Shown piece after piece: positions 13,501 through 25,165 of a stretch of DNA of 64,000 nt. Made by a program: the position numbers and the translations under genes. The notes under the pieces are model-generated. The model was not told the origin of the DNA and searched no databases. It worked only from the letters and a program-made list of their open reading frames with translations. The stretch spans positions 50,735,678 to 50,799,677 of the forward strand of contig OZ023274.1 in assembly GCA_964007475.1 (NCBI GenBank), in the 5' to 3' direction. The stretch is from Hybos culiciformis. Its lineage: Eukaryota > Arthropoda > Insecta > Diptera > Hybotidae. The stretch's first letter is position 1. Each line of letters starts with the position of its first letter.

Positions 13501-16232
13501 GGTTAAATGCGCTTCACGCCCATAGTGCATATCTTAAAGCAGCACTTAATGAAACCCATTGATTTTAACAGTCAAAATTAACTTATTTGAGATAGTAAAT
13601 AGCAATTTTTTTATTAACATAATTTTACAGATTTTAGCAAAGTTTCGTTAGGCCTCAATACTGAATGGTTTTTTTTGTATTAGTAGCAATGTAACTTGAA
13701 ATCTATTATTTACAAGTTTCGTGTATGAGTATAAATAATAGTTTTCAGGTTACATTACTATCGACTATCTACAAATAATTTTAAATTTCAACTTTTGAAA
13801 CGTCCGCTCGTTTAATAATAATATGACTGAATAATTCAAAAGTTTTTTTAAACAAAAAATAACATTAATATAAATATTCACAGGATATATTCAACAAACT
13901 GTGTAGTAGAATGTATCCATTTTTTTTGTGGGTGAAATTTACCATACTTATTTATCTTTTAATTTTCTGCTCATATTATTCTTCATGTTTTTGATTTTTA
14001 TATATCCATTAAATAATTTTATGCTAATAATAATATTAAATTTTTTTTCCAAATTTTTAAATAGTAGAAAACAAAAATGGAAAAAAAAAAAATTATTATG
14101 AAAGAAATTTATTGTTTTTTAAAGTTTTTATTTATCTTTTTTTTTACGATACGTTAAGTTTATTCTTCTTATTTATTTACACAAATTCTTATAGAATTTA
14201 ATAAAACATGACATTTTAAGGTATACTGAAGTAACATGTCAATATAATTCAAAAACAGAAATAAATTTATTGAAAAGACCAACCCTTCAGGAAAATTAAA
14301 AAAAAAAGGAATTTATTTGGAGGATTTTTTTACCTTTAAATGCGCAGGACCATTCAAAAATTATTCTGTAACACTAAAACAAATATAAGTAAGAGTTAGA
14401 ATATCTCGATGTTTTCAATTTTATATACAAAAAATATGGAAATTATATACTGGATATTGTTAGAAAATTTTATAGATTAAAGCTAGGTCTAGGTTTAAAT
14501 TTTTAATTCAATTTAGTTTATTAAGTTATTATAAGGTCAGTTTTATAAAGAGTGACTGAAAAAATAAAAGAAAACAAAATAGAAAAAAAAATTTATTTTG
14601 AAAATCTTCTTAACTACTAATTTTTCACCTTTTTGCACTAAAAATTCCAGTAAGTTACAGTCATTTATATTTCAATTCCACAAAGCTTTGAAAAATTTGT
14701 GAATCCAATCCTTAAAGCTGAGTAATATAGTTAGAAAAATTATATTAAGTTTCCTTTTTCTTTATTTTATGTTCTTTACAAAAGTGACATAACATAACTT
14801 TACTTTTTAAAAGTGAATACCTTAACTCTGTGGAGCTTTAGATTAAGTAATCCTCGAGTCAAACATTCCAACCTTTGTTTTTTTCCTTGAAAAATTAGAA
14901 GTTATAAAAATGTCATCAATTTAATTTTAACTGTTTTAAGAAATTTCATTAAGTGCACAATTCATGCTAATAAACTGTATCTTCAGTAGGTATGTAAAAG
15001 AAAATTTATATTTAAGAACAGAAAACAAAAATATTGTAATCACTATCTCAGCTTCTTTCACAGGTACAAATATTTTTAAATAAAAACAAATAAAAATAAA
15101 ATTGGACCACAGTTTAAAAATAATTCACATAATTTTCATACTTATGTACATTTATATATAAAAAAATTTTTCTTTTTTTTTTTTCAAAATTACAATATCT
15201 TACAATGTTTTACAATGTTAAAATTAAAATATCTCTATTTATGTTAAAAAGTATTTTTAAAGCTTGGGCGGGTGAGCTATCTTAAAGTTACACCAATATA
15301 TGTGATTGAAAATTATTTTATTGCATGTCAAAATATAATATGATGGATACCTTTTTCATGAATTTGAATGAAAGGATAAGGGTATGAATGGTACAGTATG
15401 AAGTATGAAATGGTAAAGTAATAATGGTAAAGAAGTTTTTTATATGTTCCTATACATTAATTCTGATAAATATTTCATTCATACGATGAAGACAATTACG
15501 TTTGATAAAACCCATTTTTCGCTTTTCTGGCATTCATAAGGTGAGTCTTTCCTGGCATTCATCAGGTGTAATATATATTCTTAGATGCTATTTAGATTTA
15601 AGCTTAATTTTTATTTAACAATAATAAAATACCCTGTATTTCCTGATACTTTCCTTTTTTAATTATATACATCCTGTTATGGTAAAATACATATTGAATA
15701 AAGAAAGCTTTGTTAAGCTTTTTTATGCCGGCAAATAAGAACTTTGTTAAAAAGTGAAAATTTGTGATAGGTGAAATTATTTGCGCATATGTTAAAAAAA
15801 ATGTTTTTTTCTAATTCCTTCTTTTTTTTTTTTTCCTTTATGTTATCTTATAAATAGGAGTATTTTTTGAAAAAAATGTAGTTATTTTGCGATAATCTTT
15901 AAAAAATCTTATTCAGAAATTTATCCATCAAAAAATTATTTTTAAAAGTATGAAGAAGTTTTATTTTTAAAAAACTATTATCGGTTATTATAGTTTAAAA
16001 TAAGTTGTATGACAGTGAATTTCAAATAGCGTCCAAGCATTTAGTTTTATAGGTTTTAAATTTAACTTGGATACAACTAAACTTTCAATTTCAAATGACA
16101 TATCTTTTTCATAGTTTTACAATAAAACATTAATATTTCCGATAATATATAATTAACATTAAAATTAAAATTTTTTGTAAATAATAACGTTAATAAATTA
16201 TTTAGCAAATTTTTAGCAATAGCAAATTTTTT

Positions 16233-19200
16233 ATGGCAAACGGTAACATGACGCAAATTGGTTTACATTGCGATCCAAATGAAATTACACCTAAGATGGA
16301 TGTTTCGTTAGCAGACGATGGATTAAGTGAAAGTAATATTAATCATAATAATCATCCGGATGAACATGCAAATGAAACACAATCGTTAGAAGTTCCATCT
16401 ATTCATCCTAGTCATTCTAGAAAAAGAAAATATTCATATCAGTAAGTTTAATTATTTTCAATTTATCGTAATTTAATTCAAATATTTTGAAAGATTAAAA
16501 AAGTTTTTCTCTTCATCATTGATTGGGACTTCGGTATTTCAATATTTTGTAACGTGGAGTTACAATTACAACACCATAGTTTTCAAGGAAAATATTTTTT
16601 TTAAGTTAAAGTAAAAAATGGGTAAAAAAATTTTAAAACAATTTTCAACTTATTTGGTATTTATATAATCACAACAAAATACTTGATGTTAACAATTAAC
16701 AATTTTTTTTTTCTTTCATATTTTGTTATTTAAATCCTTTCGTTCTACGCATACATAATTTTAAAAGGTGTTAAAGTTAGAGCGATAAAATTTATTTTCA
16801 CGAAGCCTTATACATTTCTTTGAAAATTTTTCGAAGTTTTATTCAATTAATTTTTTGAATTATAAGAAAATTGTCTTTGTTTAATTTTCCTTTGAGAAAA
16901 ATGTGTAAGAAAATGAAAATTCTTTGAAATTTTGTGAAAAAAAAATTTCATATTTGGCTTCTGCAAACATTGTTTTGATACGTTAAATTAATTATTAATT
17001 AAATCTAAATTGAAAAATGTAAAATTTATTTTTACTACATAATTTTAAAAGAAAATTTTCTATTAAAAAATTTTATCAAACCGAAATATGTTCGGGGAAT
17101 ATTATATGCGAGGCAAGAAAATGCGACCAGAATAATGAAACAGAATCTAATAGATGTATATATTTTCTTCTTATTTCAGTGACACTGATCATGATGATGA
17201 CACCGGTGATGATTCTAAATCAATTAAAACTGTGGATGAAAATAAAAAGTAAGTTAGATATCTTCATATTTAATAAAACTTTCATTTAATATAATATAAT
17301 TCAGTTTCAAACAATTTTTTTGATTCGATAAAGATTCTTTAATAGATTCATTGGCCTTTGAACTCTTGTTACTAACAAAATAAAAAACATTTTAATCAAT
17401 GCACTAAACAAAAAAATAATTCGCAAGATTTAAAAGATTAATATGAAATTCAGAGAATAATACTCTTGTAATTAAAATTTTGATTTTAGTTAAAGGGTAT
17501 ATTTAAAATCTTTTAAATTTTGAATAAATCCAATTAAAGCAATTAATTTTTTGGTATCCATATGAAAAATTTTATTCACAAATCACAATAATTTTTACAC
17601 GTTCAACGAAATGTTTTAAGTATCCACCTTTATGACATTCTTATTATAAATCATGAGATTAAAATTATATTATCTTTTTTCTATTTAATTTTTATTTTGT
17701 TTAACGTATTTAAAGACAAAACCATAGTGAAATAGAGAAAAGAAGGCGAGATAAAATGAATACTTATATAACTGAATTGAGCTCAATGGTTCCAATGTGC
17801 CATGCTATGTCTAGAAAATTGGATAAATTAACTGTATTAAGAATGGCGGTTCAACATTTGAAAACAATTCGTGGTGCTGTGCATTCATATACCGAAGGTC
17901 ATTATAAACCACCATTCTTATCGGATCAAGAATTAAAAATGTTAATATTACAAGCTGCTGAAGGTTTTTTATTTGTTGTTGGCTGTGATAGAGGTCGTAT
18001 TTTATATGTTTCCGAATCTGTATCGGAAGTTTTAAATTATAAACAGGGGGATCTGTTGGGTCAAAGTTGGTTCGATATTTTACATCCCAAAGATGTTGCC
18101 AAAGTTAAAGAACAATTGTCATCGTCAGATCTTAGCCCCAGAGAAAGATTAATTGATGCTAAAAGTAAGTTTCTTTGTAATAATGTTTATTTTTGAAAAT
18201 ATATTTATTTTACTTATTTTATTTTCTAAAGTATACACAGTCTTAGATACTCATAATATATATAAATGTGCACCCTTTATCTTTGACGCAGTGAATAACG
18301 GAATCCATTATGTCTGTACCATTGAGACAAGAATCGAACTAAACATGTCCCTAGTACTCAAAGGATGTTTTTTTTTTAGTCGGTGTGGTACAAAATGTTT
18401 TTCAAAAAAAAATTTTTTATTTTCAAAATATTTTCCAAGATAATAAATAACAAGTAACTAGATTTTTTAACAAAAAACAAAATAACAATTTCCGATGATG
18501 ACGAAAAAAATTTGTTGAAAATTAAAATTCATACATTATCTATTAAGTACATTATGGCGGTTTTATTTTTATAATTTTTGCAAATTGAAACTTATTAATA
18601 ACCTGTGGTCTAACAGTGTCGAAACTTTTGTTTGTTTGTGAATATTTTTTTTTGCGGTCTGCATGAGTTTACTAAAATTCTAATAACACAGAGCCATACA
18701 CAACACACTCAGATTCGCAATTAAATTTTTTAAAATTTCCGAAATTGATTTTTTAGCCTTTAAACGTACTTGCCACTGCCCTAGAACTAGAAATACAAAA
18801 AATATAATGTATTCATTGCACATAATAATTTCAGTTTCCATCTCGTAAACGCATTCCTTGATCTCATACATAAAAAAATATTTTAACTCCGACGGGAAAG
18901 CATTATTTAAATATAACTTGGACCTCAGTAAATGAAGAATGTAGTATTGGAGATCGATTTTCTTAAATAATTTTCAGTCTCTACATCCAATGTGTATTCA
19001 TACAGATTATTATTTAAAACTATTTTGAGAATACTTGGTAAACCATAAAAGTGGAGTTCCAACAATCCCTTAGCTTAGCCTATATAAATAAACTGAACAA
19101 AATAGCTCATACTTTGGCATTACACGGTCATAATGGCCAAATAGTGCAATAGTCGTAACTATTTTGTGTTGTAAATTCAAGCTTTATTGTTATTGTTAGT

Positions 19201-22200
19201 TTTAATGAAAATTAGGCAAAATAAAGTCAAAGATAAATAATTAAATCATTATTTGCAATACGAAAAATATTTTGTTCAATTAAATTTTGTAATAATGCTG
19301 TTAAAAGGTTTTGAATTTGTAAGTGAGAGCTTTATAGTTCTTTATGTTTTTTAAAAGTTATGTTCAAAATGTTTTTCTTAAAAATTGTTGAATGGTTATT
19401 CTAATAGTTTTATTCTAAGAAAAATTTTATACATTTTTGATTGCTTGCCATTATTAAAAACCTCAAATTCATTTTCATTGTCTTCTGATTAACGTACGTA
19501 TACTAACGTACATCATAAAAAGTTTGAAATATTGAAATATTTTTTAATTTTTAAGTATAACTTCGTTAAAATCATGACTTATTTAAATTTATATATGTTT
19601 TTGGTGATTTTGTGTACATATACTGTTCACAAAGTTGAATCTGCTCCAATCCCCAAACCCTTTTTTGGTGAAATAAAAAATTGGTTTCAAGACAAAGTTT
19701 CTAATATTCATGGCGCAATCAAAAGTTGGATACAAAGTGCTTCGGATTTTTTCGATAATATTGGTGAAAGCAAATTTTTCAAATGGGTTAAAGGAACTGC
19801 TGAGCCTTTAGCCAGAGAGTTTGTTGCAAAATGTCTTAATGAAAAAGCTGGATTAATGGCACTTGAGACAGCCATCGAAAATATGGACCAAACTGAAACT
19901 CTTATAACAAATGTGGCTGGTAGACTTGGAAAAAACTGTTTAAGCGAATACAAGGCGCTTGCTGAAATCCGTCATAGAATACAATCACATTAAAATTATT
20001 TGTTAGTTTAAATTTAAAATTTTTTAAATAAAAATATGTATGTTTTTAAATTTGATGTCTCATTTAATAATTTAAAGTTGTCGTGCAGGATAAGTTTCAG
20101 AAGCTACTTATATAGTAGTGCATTTCGGATTTATATTGCTTATTATGCTTTTAAAGTGCAGTAAGACGTACATGCTTCTTTCAATTTTTTCATGTACGTA
20201 TGGCTTCTTGCTTGTTCAAAGTTTTTATAAGCCCTATTGTTTCTTTCTATTGGTTTTCAAAAGTGTCTTTGATCACGTAGCCATAGGTTTAGTGCGAAAA
20301 AGGGGTCTTAAATTCCTGATGCCCCACAGAAACACTCGAAAAGGGCTTTGCTTTTGTAGCAATGGGCTGAGTTGCTATTTGACCTATAACTATAATACGA
20401 AAAATTTAATGTATTCATTGTATAAATATTCTTGAATACTAAAAGCTAATTTCATAATTTCAGTTCTATCTCGTAACCTCATAAATAAGAAACATTGTAA
20501 CTCCTACGGGAAAACATTATTAAAATATTATTTGAAATAGACCTCAGTTATAAAAATAGTATGGCAGATCGATTTTCTTGCATAATCATATAATCAACTT
20601 GTAGTTCTCATTCATATAATCATTTAAAATTATTTTAAGAACCTGGGCCAAATTCTTAGTCATAATCGGGGGTTATTAATTTTATTCAGGTCCCAACAAA
20701 CGATATTTACCTCCTCATATGCTAATTTTCATCAAAAATCAATAAAAATTTAAAAAAAAATGTTGCTTTTTACCCTTGGTAAAGCGTAAAGGTGGAGTCC
20801 TTTAGCATAAAGAATCTTAATAAAATAGGACATATTTTGGCATTCAAATGTACAGAATGTTTAAAATGTACAGAACTGAAGGAAAATTAAATAGTGTAGT
20901 TAGTTTTTTTATTTTTGGTGATAAGAGAGCAAAATAAAGCAAATGATAAAATAATGTTAGCAAACCAAAAACAAATTTTGTTCCATTGAATAATAATAAT
21001 GTTGTATGATTGTTTGAATTGGTGAATGAGAACTTTATAGTTCTTTATAGTTTTTAAAAGTTACGTTCAAAATAGTTTTCTTGAAATATGTTGAATGGTT
21101 CTTCTAATAGTTTTATTCTAAGAAAAATTTTATGCATTTGTTGTAGATTGCTTTCCATTGTACTAACCTCAAATGCATTTTTATTGTTTTTCGGTTAACG
21201 AACATATAATGGCATACATAATAATAAGTTTGAAATATTGAAATATTTTTTTATTTTTAACTATAACTTTGTCAAAGTCATGACTTATTTAAATTTATAT
21301 ACGTCTTTGGTAATTTTGTGTACATATACTGTTCAGAAAGTTGAATCTGCTCCAATCCCCAAACCCTTTTTTGGTGAAATAAAAAATTGGTTTCAAGACA
21401 AAGTTTCTAATATTCATGGCGCAATCAAAAGTTGGATTCAAAAAGCTTCTGATTTTTTCGATAAAATTGGTGAAAGCAAATTTTTCAAATGGGTTAAAAA
21501 TGCTGCTCATCCTTTAGCCAGAGAGTTTGTTGAAAAATGTCTTAATGAAAAAGCTGGATTAATGGCATTTGAGACAGCAATCAAAAATATGCACCAACCC
21601 GAAATTCTTGTATTTAACGTGGCTGGTAGACTTGGAAAAAATTGTTTAAGCCAATACAAAGTGCTTGCTGAAGTCCGTCATAAAATAGAAACACATTAAA
21701 ATTATTTGTTGAATTGATTTTAAAATTATTGAATAAAAATATGTTCTTAATGTGAATTGACTTTATATTTTTTGTATTTGTTTGATAAATGAAGTATTAA
21801 ACCCGTTTTACAGTTTAAAATGTTATTCGCTTTTTAATCATATACCAATTTTAATTGAAATCCACTTTCAGCCCCTGTTCTCATCCTTTGTAACAATGGG
21901 AGGCTAAAAAATTTTTTTTTCCTTCGACATCTGATGACATTCATACAAATTGTCATGGAAACAGAAAATACAAACATCTTAGTAAATATAGATAGAAAGT
22001 TTGTTAATTCGGCGGTATTGTATAAGCCTAATTTTTTTCCTAGAATCTGCTGATGCATTAAATTCTTTCTTCGAAACTAGAGTTTTCCACTGTTTATGGC
22101 AGAAAAATGTCGACTAATAATATCAATTTTTTCTTTTTGCAGCTATGCTTCCTGTTAAAACAGATTTACCACAAGGATTATCTAAATTGTGCCCTGGTGC

Positions 22201-24304
22201 TAGACGATCATTTTTTTGTCGAATGAAAAGTAAATTACCGATACAAAATATTAAAGAAGATTTAGATGCAGTAGGCACCAATGTTCATCGACGTAAAAAT
22301 AAAGTGCATTCGGATAAAAAATATTGTGTAATTCAATGTACGGGTTATTTAAAATCATGGGCACCAGCAAAAGTTGGATCTGAAGAACATGAAAATGATT
22401 TGGACAACGACTCATGTAATTTATCCTGCTTAGTAGCTGTGGGCAGAATACCTCCTAATATGTTTAATGCATTGTACAATACTCCAAATAATAATAACTT
22501 GACATCTCTGAGACAAATACAATTTATTTCACGGCATGCAATGGATGGAAAATTTTTATTTGTTGATCAGAGGTATAATATGAGAAGAACATAGTAATTT
22601 TAAACTATGTGTATGAATTATTATGGTTTTTAAAAGAATTCAATGAATCTGAAAGCTTTTTTGTGTGTGTTTAATTACAAGAATCTCAAAAATTCAGATG
22701 AACTCTATTAATATTTACTATCAATATCATCGCTCGTAGTTTTCATGATAATGATCCACTTAAACTTAGTTTTCAAAACTAAATAAGTTTCTTTCTTCAT
22801 TTCCAAAGATTTTTATATTTAAGTTAGGTATATCGAAATAGTTGAATGCAATTCCAAAGTAGGTCATTTCTTTGTCGCATGAGCCACAACTTTTATTGAA
22901 TTCTGCCACAAAAAACAATCAAAATAAATGCTTTCTAATTTTTTAAATGTTCGATTCTTAAATTATGTATTAAATTTAATATTTTGTTCTATTTAAGGGC
23001 GACTCTGGTTTTAGGATTCTTACCTCAAGAGTTGTTAGGTTCCAGCATGTACGAATACTATAATCATGAAGATATACCAGGTTTGGCTGAAGCACATCGT
23101 ACAACCTTACAAACCTCAGAAAAAATAATGACACCAGTTTATCGTTTTAGAATGAAAGATAATGGTTTCATACGATTACAAAGTGAATGGAAATCATTTA
23201 AAAATCCTTGGACAAAGGATTTGGAATATATAATGGCTAAAAATTTTGTAATATTGTAATACATAATTTTTTTCAAATAATATATAATATATACAATTAG
23301 CTTTAATATATTACACTTTAGTTTATTTATACAAAACTGCTACATTGGATACGTACATACAAACTACAAACACAAATATTTTTTTTGAATTATTAAAGAA
23401 GGCGCTTCCAAATAAATGTTTGCTTTTTTTATAGAAATTATTCTGCTAAAGATTCTGGAACATATCCGAATGAGAGCACCTTATCCGGGAATTTTGATTT
23501 TTTCAATCAATGTTAGTAGTCGTCATAAAATTTTCTAGGACATTACAAATATAATACAAAACTTCTCTAATTCTATAGCTAATGGCAGGGAAATACAAAG
23601 AATAATCAATTCACATGTAGAAGCTGGAAAAATAGGTCGTCAAATTGCAGAGCAAGTATTAGATTATCAAAGACGAGTTAGTGATTCTTCTAATGGTAAA
23701 ACATTTAATTGAATGCAATTAAGATAAAATTCAAATTCAATTAATATTTTTTATATTAACTAATTAAAGATAATAGTCCAGATCCAGAATCAAATAACGG
23801 CAATTTTATTCATACACTTTCTTCTGGTGAAAATAGTACATGTGAATTAGGAATTGACAGAGCAATGGAATCAAATTTACCAAAACTAAATGGTACTTTA
23901 CCAAATTTCAGTCATGTTCGAAGTAATTTTTCAATGAGCTCAGAAAATGGTAAGGACAAATTTATTAGCTCACAAAAATTTTAATTTATTTGTTAAGAAT
24001 ATATTTACATATTTTTGTATGATATATTTTCCTTCATTGAATTGAATTAATTCTCCAAATTATTTTTATTTATTTCAGCTATTGATGGTGAAGTAACACC
24101 ATTTAATGAATCTCCTAATCAACCAGAAACTACTGAGGGAAATGATGAAGCTGCAATGGCTGTTATCATGAGTCTTTTAGAGGCTGACGCTGGTTTGGGT
24201 ATAATTCAGCGTAGAATTTTTGATAAGTTAATAATGATTATTTTTTTATTGTGATTTTAGGTGGTCCAGTGGATTATAGTGGATTACCTTGGCCCTTGCC
24301 ATAA
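16233..24304 (+). CDS. cyc: Circadian bHLH-PAS transcription factor CYCLE (BMAL1/ARNTL orthologue), 10 coding exons
   Basis: Predicted 650-aa nuclear partner of CLOCK that binds E-boxes and drives clock-gene transcription. Exons: 16233-16441, 17180-17248, 17716-18164, 22143-22572, 22998-23255, 23435-23511, 23579-23695, 23770-23949, 24079-24198, 24261-24304. N-terminal RKRKYS resembles the BMAL1 nuclear-localisation signal. The bHLH (about residues 93-145) has [14 protein letters not shown], with His96, Glu100 and Arg104 as the E-box-reading triad. PAS-A begins near residue 160 ([18 protein letters not shown]). PAS-B follows ([37 protein letters not shown]). The extreme C terminus (617-650: [18 protein letters not shown], ending GLPWPLP) is the BMAL1 transactivation domain, absent from Drosophila CYC. 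For exon 7 I chose the acceptor at 23579, since the earlier AG at 23539 would give an immediate stop. A polyadenylation signal AATAAA lies at 24336. Intron 3 hosts two other genes. Confidence 0.96.
19532..19993 (+). CDS. Small secreted protein, copy 1, nested in cycle intron 3
   Basis: Single-exon ORF of 153 codons on the same strand as its host gene. I do not recognise the family. The likely start is the second Met (19574): [18 protein letters not shown] forms a signal peptide with a plausible cleavage after VES, leaving a mature protein of about 116 residues that starts [10 protein letters not shown]. The upstream in-frame ATG at 19532 would add [14 protein letters not shown]. The mature part is rich in Trp, Phe and Lys with spaced amphipathic segments ([22 protein letters not shown]), has two Cys (in AKCLNEKAG and GKNCLSEY) that could form one disulfide, and no transmembrane segment. 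AATAAA at 20027 gives a polyadenylation signal. A TATA-like box lies at 19081. The ORF is kept intact in both copies, so it is probably a real gene. The function is unknown; a secreted or salivary/defence peptide is only a guess. Confidence 0.8.
   Translation: MKYFLIFKYNFVKIMTYLNLYMFLVILCTYTVHKVESAPIPKPFFGEIKNWFQDKVSNIHGAIKSWIQSASDFFDNIGESKFFKWVKGTAEPLAREFVAKCLNEKAGLMALETAIENMDQTETLITNVAGRLGKNCLSEYKALAEIRHRIQSH
21238..21699 (+). CDS. Small secreted protein, copy 2, nested in cycle intron 3
   Basis: Tandem paralogue of the gene at 19532, same length (153 codons), same strand, no indels. The preferred start is again the second Met (21280), giving signal peptide [18 protein letters not shown] with cleavage after VES and an identical mature start [10 protein letters not shown]. 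The first third of the mature protein is identical between copies, while the rest differs at about 18-19 residues, many changing charge (for example SASDFFDNI versus KASDFFDKI, and KGTAEP versus KNAAHP). Both Cys are conserved ([17 protein letters not shown]). AATAAA lies at 21732. The TATA-like box seen upstream of copy 1 is missing here. The family is not recognised; retention of an intact frame despite many replacements argues for a working gene. Confidence 0.8.
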   Translation: MKYFFIFNYNFVKVMTYLNLYTSLVILCTYTVQKVESAPIPKPFFGEIKNWFQDKVSNIHGAIKSWIQKASDFFDKIGESKFFKWVKNAAHPLAREFVEKCLNEKAGLMAFETAIKNMHQPEILVFNVAGRLGKNCLSQYKVLAEVRHKIETH

Positions 24305-25165
24305 AAATTTTTACAAAGCAAGAAAAATTATTGTAAATAAAAACAAAACTTCATGTGATTGCTAGAAACTATTAAAATAATTATAATTTAATTTTAAAGT
24401 TAAAGTGTAATATTTGTAATTTTTTTTTCGCTTAACAAATTAGTTTAATAAAATGTTTAAGGTTATTTTTGTTTCAGAGTGCCTACCTTTTATCTGAAAA
24501 AAATTCATTTATAAAATAAAATCAATATTTAACTCAAAAAAGAAATGGAATTAAAATGAACTGAAACATGCTCTAGGAGGAATTATTTCGTTGTCCTATA
24601 AATAAACGTATACTCATATCCCGTATACGTAATGTACATAAAATATGTTTATAATAATATTTTAGTGAAATTTATATATTTTAATTATATGTATGATGTA
24701 TGTATGTAACAAAATGATATTTATATTGTGAAAAATAAAAATACCTAGTATGTTTTTATTCAATGGGTTAATAAAATTTTTTTCTTATAATATGATTTTA
24801 AAAACAAATAAATTTCCTTAATATATCTAAGGAAAAATAAATTAATTTCATATAAAGTATACGTTATTTAGAACTTGCCTGAGTTGAGCGGACGGCTTTA
24901 GTTTGCAAGACAACCAAAAATGTGTTTCAATGACCGAATTAGAAATTTTAGTAATCGAAAAAATTCAAGTACTATCTCAAATTTGAAAATGAAAATTTTT
25001 ATAATATTAATATACACAAACATTTATTTGTATTTATATTTTGATTTTAATTAAAATGATCAAATCTATTTTATAAGTAGGTATAACAAAACAAAATTCG
25101 CGACGGTATTAATAAATTGATAATTTATATTGATTTTTTGGTTCATCAAATATCGTAGATAAAAC
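24305..25165. other. Convergent 3' intergenic region (cycle / P450)
   Basis: 861 bp between the cycle stop and the P450 stop on the other strand. It holds the cycle 3' UTR with AATAAA signals at 24336 and further downstream, and the 3' UTR of the minus-strand P450. No other feature is seen. Confidence 0.7.

Larger units (their letters stand above)
5134..16232. other. Intergenic region without recognisable genes
   Basis: Eleven kilobases of very A+T-rich sequence between the transporter stop and the cycle start. The first few hundred bases are probably transporter 3' UTR, including an open stretch at 5183-5518 with low-complexity Phe/Leu/Lys composition. I found no coding exon, tRNA or rRNA. 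Short tandem repeats lie at 10281-10331 and 10511-10572. Less A+T-rich patches near 9270-9620 and 11430-11640 look like old dispersed repeats. The 3' part probably contains 5' UTR exons and the promoter of cycle, which I cannot place. Confidence 0.6.
18680..21700. repeat. Tandem segmental duplication inside cycle intron 3
   Basis: Two related segments of about 1.3 kb, near 18780-20030 and 20390-21745, each end with a secreted-protein gene. Besides the coding parts, shared landmarks are AATGTATTCATTG (18806 and 20409), GACCTCAG (18921 and 20540), GATCGATTTTCTT (18952 and 20567) and TTTGGCATT (19113 and about 20835). Coding parts are offset by exactly 1706 bp; upstream landmarks by about 1605-1620 bp. 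The second copy therefore carries extra sequence in its upstream part, including a block near 20640-20760. Confidence 0.8.

Noticed and set aside
18250..18360. Possible tRNA-like or SINE head (minus-strand GTTCGATTC)
   Set aside because: The rest of the tRNA fold and box A could not be found.
18153..18443. 96-codon ORF overlapping the end of cycle exon 3
   Set aside because: It reads through the well-supported donor at 18165 in another frame and resembles no protein.
20118..20435. 105-codon ORF between the nested genes
   Set aside because: No counterpart in the other duplicated unit, no motif, and codon content looks random.
23539..23578. Alternative acceptor for cycle exon 7
   Set aside because: Joining here to the phase-1 exon 6 gives TGA at once; the acceptor at 23579 restores the BMAL1-like frame ([12 protein letters not shown]).
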